From: Oscillospiraceae bacterium
GTDB taxonomy: Bacteria > Bacillota > Clostridia > Oscillospirales > CAG-272
Assembly (NCBI GenBank): GCA_015065385.1
Contig: SVQK01000056.1
Location: forward strand, 396,983 to 460,982
Direction: 5' to 3'
DNA: 64,000 nucleotides
The translations under genes and the position numbers were made by a program. Below the pieces are notes generated by a model. That model worked only from the letters and a program-made list of their open reading frames with translations. It ran no database searches and was not told the origin of the DNA. This document shows, piece after piece, positions 1-7,853 of the stretch (position 1 is the first letter of the stretch; every line of letters begins with the position of its first letter).

Positions 1-888
1 GGGTCCGCCGACTGGATGGCCGCCCTCGACGACGGGAAAGCCCTCGGATCGATCGTGATTCCGGGGACGCACAACAGCGGGGCGGAGTACGCGCAGCTCG
101 CTTTCTTCTCCAAATGCCAGTCCATGAGCGTCCGGGAACAGCTCGAAGCCGGATACCGCTATCGGGACATCCGCCTTTCCGGCGATCCGGGGGACGAGGA
201 ACTGAGGCTGACGCACGGGTTCACCAACTGCAAGCCCACAGCCTTATCGAACCGCGCCCTCATGCTTAGTGACGTGCTCGACGACTGTTACGCGTTCCTC
301 GGGGATCATCCGACGGAAACCGTCCTGTTCTGCGCCAAGCACGAGGACGGGGATATTTCCGTGCGGGAGATCCAGACCATCCTCGCGGAAGAGATCGGAA
401 AGCGGCGGGACAGCTGGCTTCTTGCGGAGTCCCTCCCGTCCCTCGGCGAAGCAAGGGGAAAGATCGTGCTGCTCCGCCGGTGGCAGGACGACGCGGGGCT
501 CGGCGCGGATTCCGGCGTACCCTTCGGGTGGGCCGATCAGGGGGGAGTCCCCACGACTGTCGAAGATGTGGAAGCGAACTTCATAGGGGATCTGCTTCTC
601 TGGGTGCAGGACCGGTATGAATACAATACCGAAGACAAATGGACGGCGTTTCTCTCGGGACTCGAGACGGGCGTCGGAGAGGACGAAGCCGCGGTCCACT
701 TCCTCAGCACAAAGGGAACGCTCGCCTACGGCCATCCGTACTATTTCGCAAAACGACTCAATCCAATGCTTGAAAAGCTGTCTCTCTCCGAGATCGGCCT
801 CCCCGAAGGCGCGTCCCTCGGCTGGATCGTCGTGGATTTCGGATCGGCAAAGCTCGCGGAACATATTTACGCGGAGAACTTCCGGTAA
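1..888 (+). CDS. PI-PLC X-domain phospholipase-like protein, 5' end cut by window
   Basis: The frame is open to base 1 and reads G-S-A-D-W before the first ATG at 16, so the true start is probably outside the window; 295 codons are visible. The segment IPGTHNSG matches the first catalytic-histidine motif of bacterial phosphatidylinositol-specific phospholipase C, and RLTHGF about 60 residues later matches the second catalytic-histidine region. The family cleaves phosphatidylinositol or related phosphodiesters by general acid-base catalysis without calcium. Members are usually secreted, so a signal peptide is expected upstream but cannot be seen. The gene converges on the minus-strand gene ending at 918. 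The family assignment is good; the substrate is inferred. Confidence 0.82.
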   Translation, partial: GSADWMAALDDGKALGSIVIPGTHNSGAEYAQLAFFSKCQSMSVREQLEAGYRYRDIRLSGDPGDEELRLTHGFTNCKPTALSNRALMLSDVLDDCYAFLGDHPTETVLFCAKHEDGDISVREIQTILAEEIGKRRDSWLLAESLPSLGEARGKIVLLRRWQDDAGLGADSGVPFGWADQGGVPTTVEDVEANFIGDLLLWVQDRYEYNTEDKWTAFLSGLETGVGEDEAAVHFLSTKGTLAYGHPYYFAKRLNPMLEKLSLSEIGLPEGASLGWIVVDFGSAKLAEHIYAENFR

Positions 889-917
889 AACGGAAATCCC
901 CCGCGTTTTTTGATCAC

Positions 918-2153
918 TTATTTCCCGATCCGGTAGACCTTCATCTGTCCGGGAGCGAGCCAGTCGCCGCCGCAGAGCTCGGTGTCGGTCTCGTAGTAGC
1001 AGGCGTCCCATGAGGCGTCTTTCAGCCGGACGCATGTGCGATTCCATGTGAACCGCTCGAAGGTTTTGGTGTCCTTCGGCACATGGAGGACGAAAAGGCC
1101 GCTCTCCTTCACGGAGTTGTTGACCACGGCGACGTATTTATCCCCACCTTCCCGGAAAAAGCCCACCACAGCGGCAAGTCCCTGATCGCAGGTCACGTCC
1201 GTCAGCACATCATCGGTCTTTCCTGCCTCAAAGAGCGGATAGCCTCCGTAGGATTTGACGGTGTGGAACGTCCCGAGGTGCTCCGCGCGGAGGAAGAGAT
1301 CCCCGAACTGATGAAGGAAATGGCGGTTGACCCGGGACAGGCGCGCGAAGGTCTCTGTCCGCTCCCCGAATTCGTCGATGGGAGGCAGGCGGTAGTTGGA
1401 TACCGGCTCCCGCTCATAGACGAAGAACCAGAGGATGCCCTTCATTCCGGAGGCGACCGCCGTGTTGAGCTGCCAGCGGAGATCGTCCTCCGAGGGGACC
1501 CGGTACCGGAAATGCCCGACGGACAGAAGCGTCGTCCACGGCTCGATCCCCGCCGCCTCGGCTCCCGCGGCGAATTTGCGCAGATTCGTGAAGTACTGGT
1601 GCGTTCCCTCCTCTTCGGGATTCATCTGGACATAGCAGTCGTAGCAGAGGATCTTCAGCCCGGATTCGGCGGTGAACCGTTCCACCCAGTCCTCGAAGGT
1701 CGGAGCGTGCAGGATGCTCTCCTCCTGTCCCTGCCAGTAGGGAAGGAAGTTCAAATGCGGCGTCAGCTCCGGGGCGATTTTCAGCTGGATCCGGTTCGCG
1801 CGGGCCGCGGCCTCGAATTTCTCCGGCGTGGTCGGCTCGTCCCCGATGTGGAAGCCGAGCGTCGCGGGATGGCGTCCGAAGTCCTCATAAGCGGCTTTGA
1901 ACTGCGCTTCGCATTCCTCCGCCGTCTCCCCGGACCACCAGCGCGCGCGGTGATCGCTGACGATGACCTTGATGTCCCGCTCCGCGCAGGCGTCGAGGAT
2001 CCCGAGCATCGCCTCCTTGTCGCAGCCGTCGTAGTATTCCGGACTCAGGGCGAAGGTCATGCCGAGATCCGCCCAGTCCTTTACAGCCTCCGGACCGAGA
2101 TCGCCGGTTCTGGTGTAGTTCCAGAATCCGATGGGGAATTTGTTCATGATCAT
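918..2153 (-). CDS. TIM-barrel glycoside hydrolase-like protein
   Basis: This 411-residue protein has no signal peptide. It begins with FPIGFWNYTR and contains HIGDEPTTPEKF near residue 100, which resembles the strand-end acid/base glutamate of clan GH-A enzymes such as GH42. The C-terminal 100 residues look like a beta-rich accessory domain. I do not recognise a named family, so the enzymatic role is inferred from fold-like patterns. The ATG at 2153 overlaps the TGA of the upstream gene as ATGA and has GGAGGAG about 8 nt ahead; a second ATG lies two codons in, at 2147. It is the last gene of the operon starting with the PrsW-like gene. Position and cytosolic nature suggest processing of imported oligosaccharides. 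Confidence 0.55.
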   Translation of the reverse strand: MIMNKFPIGFWNYTRTGDLGPEAVKDWADLGMTFALSPEYYDGCDKEAMLGILDACAERDIKVIVSDHRARWWSGETAEECEAQFKAAYEDFGRHPATLGFHIGDEPTTPEKFEAAARANRIQLKIAPELTPHLNFLPYWQGQEESILHAPTFEDWVERFTAESGLKILCYDCYVQMNPEEEGTHQYFTNLRKFAAGAEAAGIEPWTTLLSVGHFRYRVPSEDDLRWQLNTAVASGMKGILWFFVYEREPVSNYRLPPIDEFGERTETFARLSRVNRHFLHQFGDLFLRAEHLGTFHTVKSYGGYPLFEAGKTDDVLTDVTCDQGLAAVVGFFREGGDKYVAVVNNSVKESGLFVLHVPKDTKTFERFTWNRTCVRLKDASWDACYYETDTELCGGDWLAPGQMKVYRIGK

Positions 2154-3529
2154 GACGATTTCTCCTCCGTTGATGGGATCGATTCTACATAGAAGCAGAA
2201 GTCCAAAATCACGCAGCCGTTTTCGTCGGGCGTCGTGAAGCGGGGGCAGAGGCCGTTCTCAAAGCTCGTGACGAATCCGTCCGCGTCCTTTTTCATGGTC
2301 ATGCCCGCTTTCTCCACCTCGTCCGCGCATCCCGGGATCGCCCCGTGAACCTCATCCTCGGGCCCGTAGATCCAGACGGTTCCGAGCGATCCGGCGGGGA
2401 AGTCGAGACAGGAGAATCCCTCGGGAACCGGGGTCCCGGCGGGCGCGAACATGCCGATCCAGTAGGAGAACGGTTTTCCCTCCGCTCTCCGCTCGAGTCC
2501 GACGTAACCGCCTCCGTTTTCCCAGATCTTCAGAATGGCGTCGGGTCCTCCCATGGACTCCTCGATCAAATCGAACCAGCCGTTTGCGAACCAGTCTCCC
2601 CACCACGGGCCGAAATCCGGATATTCTTTTCCGATGAACCGCATGGCGGGAACCTCGTCCCGGAAAATCTTTTTGAATGTTGTCATGCTGTGCTCCTTCT
2701 GTCCTGTGGGCATTATATCTCCCCGGACCGTCAGCCGGTGGACGAAGCCGATCATGCCCTGGGACGCCGTGATCTGGCGTTTGCCGGGGATGATCTCCGT
2801 GTCGGAATAACCGTGAATGTGGCCGCAGAGGACCATCTTCACAGCCAGTGAGGTCTCGAGAAAGTTTACAAACCGCCTTCCGTTGTCGTCCTCCGTCTCC
2901 CGGTCGATCGAGAAATAGACGCCGAATCGCCGCATGAAGTCCCGGTCGGAGCGGGCGGCGACGGGGATGTGCGTGCAGACGATCATGGGGACGCCCTCCT
3001 CAGCGAGCTCATCCAGCCGGTCGAGATCCTCCCTTGCGACGGTTCCGAGCCGGTCGTCCACCGCGGCAAGGCGGACCTCCCCGAAATCGAGGACATGTAC
3101 CTCGGATTCCCAGACGCCGGGCAGTGACGCGCTCTCGTGGTTCCCCGGCACGCAGAGGAAGGGAAGACCGCAGTTCTCCATCCGTCCGGCAAGAAACCGC
3201 TCTCCCGCCGGGTGCATCCATTCGAGGTTGTCCCCCGTGAGGATGAGGGCGTCGGGAGCTTCTTCACGGGCAAACGCGAGCAGCCTGTCAAATCCGGCGG
3301 CGGTGGTGATGCGCTGAGCGTCCGAGAAAGGTTCCCCGAAGCTCTTGGCGAAGTTCTCCTTCCCGACCATCCAGCGCTCGTCCCGGGCGATGGCCTCCGC
3401 CTTTTCCTCCTCCGTGCTCAAATCGTCCCAGACGCAGAGGTGGGTGTCGCTGATGTGCAGAAAGACGTGTTTCCCCTTCATCCCGGGGAGGATCAGTTCG
3501 TTGTCGATGACGCGGATATAGGGATCCAT
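2150..3529 (-). CDS. Calcineurin-like metallophosphoesterase fused in frame to a GyrI-like domain
   Basis: The 459-residue frame starts at the ATG at 3529, which follows GGAGG by 7 nt. Residues 1 to about 277 form a metallophosphoesterase: D28-T-H30, then GDN, GNHE, a THIP motif and GHIHG, all the metal-binding blocks of the family. Residues 282-459, from the methionine at 2686, resemble the GyrI/AraC effector-binding fold, with an FIGKEY and FGPWWGDWF pattern. No stop separates the two halves, yet the second half has its own AAGGAG and ATG. This may be a recent fusion by stop loss, a base error, or a polypeptide with an internal restart. The first half would hydrolyse a phosphoester; the second would bind a small hydrophobic ligand. 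It lies between the PrsW-like gene (38 bases upstream) and the glycosidase-like gene (ATGA overlap). Confidence 0.75.
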   Translation of the reverse strand: MDPYIRVIDNELILPGMKGKHVFLHISDTHLCVWDDLSTEEEKAEAIARDERWMVGKENFAKSFGEPFSDAQRITTAAGFDRLLAFAREEAPDALILTGDNLEWMHPAGERFLAGRMENCGLPFLCVPGNHESASLPGVWESEVHVLDFGEVRLAAVDDRLGTVAREDLDRLDELAEEGVPMIVCTHIPVAARSDRDFMRRFGVYFSIDRETEDDNGRRFVNFLETSLAVKMVLCGHIHGYSDTEIIPGKRQITASQGMIGFVHRLTVRGDIMPTGQKEHSMTTFKKIFRDEVPAMRFIGKEYPDFGPWWGDWFANGWFDLIEESMGGPDAILKIWENGGGYVGLERRAEGKPFSYWIGMFAPAGTPVPEGFSCLDFPAGSLGTVWIYGPEDEVHGAIPGCADEVEKAGMTMKKDADGFVTSFENGLCPRFTTPDENGCVILDFCFYVESIPSTEEKSS

Positions 3530-3567
3530 GCTGTGGCCTCCTGTTTGGTTTTTCAATTGATTCCCGC

Positions 3568-4275
3568 TCAATACGGGCGGATGTAGCGGTCCTTCCGGGA
3601 CAGGCGGCGGATCGTCAGCCATGAGACGAGGAACAGCCCCGCCACGAAGACGGCGAAGAACCACGAATAGCCCACGGTCGCCGCGAAGTCGTAAACTCCG
3701 TGGAGCAGGGCGGCGCAAGAGAAGGCGAGGATCCGGCAGGCTTTGCTCTTCTTCGGTTCGCCGTAAAGATCGCACCGCTTGGCCAGACCGTACCACGCCC
3801 CCATGAACACCCCGAAACAGGCATGTCCCGGAACGGCGGTGACAGCCCGGATCAGCGCGGTTTCGAAGCCGTACATGGCGACGTAGCCGATATTTTCCCA
3901 CAGGGCGAATCCGAGCGAGACGAACACCGCGTACACCACGCCGTCGAACTGGCAGTTGAACTCCGGCTCTTTCCATGTGCGCCGTTTGAGCAGGAGGTAT
4001 TTGAAGCCCTCCTCCGCCGGTCCGACCACGAGGAAGAAGAGCGCGGCGGCATAGGCTACGGTGTTTTCCTCGAAGAACAGCCCGACGAGGAAGGTTCCGG
4101 CCTCCTCCCCCAGAAGCGCGAGGGCTGTCGCTAAGATCCCGCCGATCACAAGGCGGATCAGCACCCGCGGGGACTCCGCCTCGAGCCGGTCCGCCCGCCG
4201 TACATAGATCAGCAGAACGAGTGCCGGGATGACCGCCGCCGCGATGAGGACGGGATGAACGCCGAAAAGGAACAT
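3568..4275 (-). CDS. PrsW family intramembrane metalloprotease
   Basis: This 235-residue membrane protein has about seven to eight hydrophobic segments. The diagnostic PrsW/CPBP-like motif is present: GPAEEGFK holds E88, E89 and K92, followed by FDGVVYAVFVSLGFALWENI, then VPGHACFGVFMG with a histidine, and finally LHGVYDF. Those acidic and histidine residues form the intramembrane metal site in the family. In Bacillus subtilis PrsW performs site-1 cleavage of the anti-sigma factor RsiW; here no sigma/anti-sigma pair is nearby, so the substrate is unknown. The ATG at 4275 follows GGAGG by 9 nt and is preferred over an ATG 38 codons upstream. It is probably the first gene of a three-gene minus-strand operon and is divergent from the sulfatase gene. 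Confidence 0.85.
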   Translation of the reverse strand: MFLFGVHPVLIAAAVIPALVLLIYVRRADRLEAESPRVLIRLVIGGILATALALLGEEAGTFLVGLFFEENTVAYAAALFFLVVGPAEEGFKYLLLKRRTWKEPEFNCQFDGVVYAVFVSLGFALWENIGYVAMYGFETALIRAVTAVPGHACFGVFMGAWYGLAKRCDLYGEPKKSKACRILAFSCAALLHGVYDFAATVGYSWFFAVFVAGLFLVSWLTIRRLSRKDRYIRPY

Positions 4276-4333
4276 GGGAAGAACCTCCGTTTCGAGAAAA
4301 CCCGGAAAGATCGGGGAAAATCGTCCGATCCCC

Positions 4334-4362
4334 TTGCAAATCCGGGCCGGATCGGGTATGAT
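4334..4362 (+). promoter_or_regulatory. Sigma-A promoter for the sulfatase, spacer palindrome
   Basis: TTGCAA at 4334-4339, a 17-bp spacer and TATGAT at 4357-4362 lie 42 bp before the sulfatase start. The spacer begins with the perfect inverted repeat ATCCGG-G-CCGGAT (4340-4352), which would place a bound dimer between the two promoter hexamers, as for a repressor operator. No regulator gene is adjacent. Confidence 0.6.
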
Positions 4363-4403
4363 GAAAGTAAGCGGAAACGACGAGGACACCGGGAGGATTT
4401 GGG

Positions 4404-5732
4404 ATGAAGGAACAAAGGCCGAATATCGTATTTTTGTTTTCCGATCAGCAGCGGTATGACACCGTGAGCTGTTACGGCGCCGCGCCGGGAGCGGGATTCG
4501 GGCTGACGCCGCGGATCGACGGACTGGCGGAAGAAGGCGTGCGCTTCGATCTCGCCATGACCTGCCAGCCCGTGTGCGGACCCGCCCGCGCCTGCCTCCA
4601 GACCGGTCTCTATCCCGCGGGGATCGGATGCGATGTCAACGACCGCGCCCTGCCCGCCGGGATCCCGACCGTTGCGGATTATCTTCACGAAGCGGGGTAC
4701 GAGACGGCGTATGTGGGCAAATGGCATCTCGCCTCCCAGCATTCGTTCGAGCCCTCAGCCCCGGATCACGCGGACTACAGGACGAAACCGATCCCACCCG
4801 AGCGGCGCGGCGGCTGGCGGGACTATTGGATGGCAGCGGACGTTCTGGAATTCACCTCCCACGGCTACGGAGGGTATGTGTTCGACGGGGACGGGAACCG
4901 GGTGGATTTCGACGGCTACCGCGCGGATTTTCTGACGGACTGCGCCGTGGACTACATCCGCCGGGAAAAGAGCGGGCCATTCTGCCTCTTTGTTTCGTGG
5001 CTCGAGCCGCATTATCAGAACGACCGGGAGCACTGCGAGGCTCCGGCAGGCGAGCGGGAGCGGTACGAGAACTATGAGATACCCGGGGATCTATCGGATA
5101 CGGCGGGGGACTGGCGGCGCGAGATGCCCGACTACCTCGCCTGCTGCCGGAATCTTGACACGAACACGGGCCGGATCGCGGACGCGCTGAAGGAGGCGGG
5201 GCTGTACGAGAACACGGTCATTGTCTACACCTCGGATCACGGGTGCCATTTCCGGACCCGGAACAGCGAGTACAAGCGATCCCCGCACGACGACAGCATC
5301 CATGTGCCGCTCGTGATCCGCGGCCCGGGCTTCACCGGAGGGATCCGGGTCCCGCATCTTTCCTCCCTGATCGACCTGCCTCCCACCGTTCTCCGCGCCG
5401 CCGGGATCCCGATTCCCGAAGCCTTCCCCGGGATCCCGCTTCAAAAGCTGGCTGCCGATCCCGAAACGCCTGTCCGGGACGAAGTTTATATTCAGATCAG
5501 CGAGGCGGGGGACGGACGCGCCATCCGCACCGAGGCTCACACATACTGCGCCATGTTCGACGGCGGGGAGTTGAAGGAGGCCTATGTTTACGACAATCTC
5601 GCCGATCCGTACCAGCGGCGCAATCTGGCGGGGCTGCCCGAATACGCGGATCTGAGACGGACGCTCAGAGAACGCCTCGAGCAGGTGATCCTGCGGGAGG
5701 AGGGAAGGGCGATCCCCGTTGCCGCGCTCTGA
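4404..5732 (+). CDS. Type I sulfatase (formylglycine-dependent)
   Basis: This 442-residue protein has the sulfatase signature. RPNIVFLFSDQQ opens the sheet and supplies metal-binding D14. C58-G-P-A-R62 is the Cys-type C-x-P-x-R motif whose cysteine is converted to formylglycine. GKWHLA and TSDHG are the later catalytic and metal-binding blocks. Cys-type enzymes in anaerobes are matured by the radical-SAM enzyme anSME, which is not encoded in this window. There is no signal peptide, so it probably acts in the cytosol on sulfated sugars taken up from mucin or algal/host glycans. The ATG at 4404 is preceded by GGGAGG. It has its own promoter and is divergent from the PrsW operon. The sulfated substrate cannot be told from sequence. 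Confidence 0.92.
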   Translation: MKEQRPNIVFLFSDQQRYDTVSCYGAAPGAGFGLTPRIDGLAEEGVRFDLAMTCQPVCGPARACLQTGLYPAGIGCDVNDRALPAGIPTVADYLHEAGYETAYVGKWHLASQHSFEPSAPDHADYRTKPIPPERRGGWRDYWMAADVLEFTSHGYGGYVFDGDGNRVDFDGYRADFLTDCAVDYIRREKSGPFCLFVSWLEPHYQNDREHCEAPAGERERYENYEIPGDLSDTAGDWRREMPDYLACCRNLDTNTGRIADALKEAGLYENTVIVYTSDHGCHFRTRNSEYKRSPHDDSIHVPLVIRGPGFTGGIRVPHLSSLIDLPPTVLRAAGIPIPEAFPGIPLQKLAADPETPVRDEVYIQISEAGDGRAIRTEAHTYCAMFDGGELKEAYVYDNLADPYQRRNLAGLPEYADLRRTLRERLEQVILREEGRAIPVAAL

Positions 5733-5755
5733 CCCGGATCGACCCCGATACGCCT

Positions 5756-5784
5756 ATTGTACGGAAAACGCAGAGATCTGTCAA
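5756..5784 (-). promoter_or_regulatory. Consensus-like promoter antisense to the sulfatase 3' end
   Basis: Read on the minus strand, TTGACA (5784-5779), a 17-bp spacer and TACAAT (5761-5756) match sigma-A consensus in 11 of 12 positions. The predicted start is near 5749, so the transcript would run into the sulfatase gene on its antisense strand. No minus-strand gene lies ahead until the region below 4276. Confidence 0.5.
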
Positions 5785-5880
5785 GGGAATCCGCGCAGTT
5801 TGCCCGATTTTTGTCTCCGGCAGCCGGTTTTCGAGGATCCGAATCAACTGAAATCAAACGAATAAAGGAGAGCCCAACCC

Positions 5881-6780
5881 ATGAAAGACAGAGCGTATTA
5901 CGAAGCGAATCCGTGGGACAGGAGCGAAGACCAGTCCTTTCTGCGGATCTACGACACAGAGACGGACGAGGTGACGACGGCGGCGGAATATGACACGCTG
6001 ATCGAAGCCCCGAACTGGACGCAGGACGGCCGCGCCCTGATTTTCAACCGGCACGGGCGGATGGCGCGGCTGGAGCTTGCGACCGGGGAAGAGCGGGAGA
6101 TCGAAACGGGATTTGCGGACAACTGCAACAACGACCATGTGCTCTCTCCGGACGGCAAATTCCTCGCCGTCAGCCACGGAACGAGGGAGGACGGGCGGTC
6201 CCGGGTGTACGTTCTGCCGATCGGCGGAGGGATCCCGCGGCTCGTCACCCCGCTCGGACCGTCGTATCTGCACGGATGGTCCCCGGACGGAAAAACACTT
6301 GCCTACTGCGCCGAGCGGGGAGGCGAATTCGACGTCTATACGGTCCCGGCGGAGGGCGGCGTCGAGACGAGGCTGACGGAGTCCGAAGGGCTCAACGACG
6401 GGCCGGAATACGCGCCGGACGGTTCGATTTGGTTCAACTCCGTCCGCTCGGGGCTCATGCAGGTCTGGAAGATGAACGCCGACGGCTCATCGCAGACGCA
6501 GATGACCTTCCACGGGGATCGGAACAGCTGGTTCCCCCACGTCTCGCCGGACGGGCGGAAGGTTTTGTATCTGAGCTACCGGTCGGGAGACGTAAAGCCC
6601 GGGGAGCATGTGCCGCACAAATGGGTGGATCTCTGCCTGATGAACACAGACGGATCGGGCTTTTCGATCCTGCGCACGCTGTTCGGCGGACAGGGAACCG
6701 TCAACGTGAACAGCTGGGCCCCCAACAGCCGCCGCTTCGCTTTCGTGGAATACCGGATCCGCGGGATCGGAACGCTGTGA
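5881..6780 (+). CDS. TolB-like beta-propeller protein (PD40 repeats)
   Basis: The protein is 299 residues and has no signal peptide. At least four repeats of the PD40/WD40-like type are visible: SPDGKFLAVSHG, SPDGKTLAYCAERGG, APDGSIWFNSVRSG and SPDGRKVLYLSYRSG, each followed by a strand such as DVYTVPAEGG or QVWKMNADG. These make a six- or seven-bladed propeller as in TolB and in oligogalacturonate lyase-like proteins. The repeats HGDRNSWFPH and HVPHKW add histidines reminiscent of the latter group, so a cytosolic uronide-processing role is possible but unproven. The ATG follows AAAGGAG by 10 nt. It is separate from the sulfatase (148-bp gap) and is followed by a terminator at 6788. Confidence 0.72.
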   Translation: MKDRAYYEANPWDRSEDQSFLRIYDTETDEVTTAAEYDTLIEAPNWTQDGRALIFNRHGRMARLELATGEEREIETGFADNCNNDHVLSPDGKFLAVSHGTREDGRSRVYVLPIGGGIPRLVTPLGPSYLHGWSPDGKTLAYCAERGGEFDVYTVPAEGGVETRLTESEGLNDGPEYAPDGSIWFNSVRSGLMQVWKMNADGSSQTQMTFHGDRNSWFPHVSPDGRKVLYLSYRSGDVKPGEHVPHKWVDLCLMNTDGSGFSILRTLFGGQGTVNVNSWAPNSRRFAFVEYRIRGIGTL

Positions 6781-6787
6781 ACAAAAC

Positions 6788-6834
6788 ATCCGCGCAGACT
6801 CATGAACGTACTCTGAGCCGCGCGGATTCTTTTT
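6788..6834 (+). terminator. Rho-independent terminator after the TolB-like gene
   Basis: ATCCGCGC (6788-6795) pairs with GCGCGGAT (6820-6827), with an inner CTCA/TGAG pairing, followed by TCTTTT. Confidence 0.75.
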
Positions 6835-6851
6835 GCCAAAGAGGGTTTCCG

Positions 6852-7610
6852 TCAGATCAGAAGATCCCCGTAGCTCCGGATCTCTCCGAGGACCTTGCGG
6901 ACCGTCCGGGGAGCGGTCCGCTCGAGAGAGGGATTGTACTGCATCGCGTCGTCCGCGTAGTCGCATCGGTTGAAGTCCACCTCGATCACAGCGGGGAGCG
7001 TCACGCGGAAGGGGCGGAAGGTCCCGATCCTCAACACAGCGCGGCGGGCCGCCTCGAAAATTCTCCGTTCGGCTTCTTCCACGGGGAGGCACTCCGCGCG
7101 GTTTCGTCCGATCGCGGTTTTGACGACGGCAACCTCCGGACGGTCGAACAGACAGAGGGCTTCTGCGCAGGCGGCAAAATCCCCGCTTACCATAACGAGG
7201 GGAACGCCGAACGCCCCCGCATACGCCGCGAGCTGACCGCTCTCTCCATAGTTGCGCCCGTTGATCCGGTAGTCGTGCCAGCGGACGGAATTCTGGGTGT
7301 GGTCGAGAAAGGCGTTCTGCGTTCCGGCCATCGCGTGCATCCCGATGATAAAACAGGCGTCGGCGCGGGCGGCTTCCGATTCCGTACCGGTTTCCGCCCG
7401 GGGATCCAGAAGCTCCGGGATGAAGTTGTGTCCTCCGCCGTGGCCGTCCAGCACGATCACCCGGTCCGCGCCTCCTTCGAAAGCGCCCCGCACCGCCGCG
7501 TTCGTGTCCGCCATCAGCCGCTCGCGCGCGTACCGGTCCGACTCCGCCACCATGGAGATGGTCGAGACACCGGAGATGCCCTCGAGATCCGTTTCGATGA
7601 AAATGGTCAT
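6852..7610 (-). CDS. M55 family D-aminopeptidase (DppA-like)
   Basis: The 252-residue protein begins TIFIETDLEGISGV, the D-x-E metal-binding opening of DppA-type peptidases. It continues with VLDGHGGGHNF, GMHAM and NYGESGQLAAYAG, which supply the remaining histidine and glutamate ligands of the binuclear zinc site. Members remove N-terminal D- or L-residues from short peptides and often take part in use of peptidoglycan-derived D-Ala-D-Ala peptides. No dipeptide transporter (dppBCDE) is next to it, unlike the Bacillus operon. The ATG at 7610 has GGAGG 5 nt ahead; the long open frame upstream is the antisense of the next gene. It has its own promoter (7642-7670) and is divergent from the alcohol dehydrogenase gene. 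Confidence 0.88.
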   Translation of the reverse strand: MTIFIETDLEGISGVSTISMVAESDRYARERLMADTNAAVRGAFEGGADRVIVLDGHGGGHNFIPELLDPRAETGTESEAARADACFIIGMHAMAGTQNAFLDHTQNSVRWHDYRINGRNYGESGQLAAYAGAFGVPLVMVSGDFAACAEALCLFDRPEVAVVKTAIGRNRAECLPVEEAERRIFEAARRAVLRIGTFRPFRVTLPAVIEVDFNRCDYADDAMQYNPSLERTAPRTVRKVLGEIRSYGDLLI

Positions 7611-7641
7611 GCCGTCCTCCTGAAACAGTTCTGATACTGCC

Positions 7642-7670
7642 ATTTTATCACAACCAGACAGCGATTGCAA
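7642..7670 (-). promoter_or_regulatory. Promoter of the M55 peptidase gene
   Basis: On the minus strand TTGCAA (7670-7665), 17 bp, TAAAAT (7647-7642), ending about 30 bp before the start codon. Confidence 0.6.
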
Positions 7671-7759
7671 GGGGCGCGTTTCCATGGGCGGAATCGGCTC
7701 CTTGTGGATTTCTTCCAGTTCGGCGGCCTGGGAAGGGGGAAAAATCCACGATCCGCCCA

Positions 7760-7788
7760 TTGTCCAAAACCATTGAATATGATAGAAT
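7760..7788 (+). promoter_or_regulatory. Promoter of the iron alcohol dehydrogenase gene
   Basis: TTGTCC (7760-7765), 17 bp and TAGAAT (7783-7788), about 65 bp before the start at 7854. Confidence 0.5.
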
Positions 7789-7853
7789 ACTTCCGGAATC
7801 AAAACCGGTTTCACGCCGCGGAAAAGAGCGGAAACCGGCAGTTGGAGGAACCA

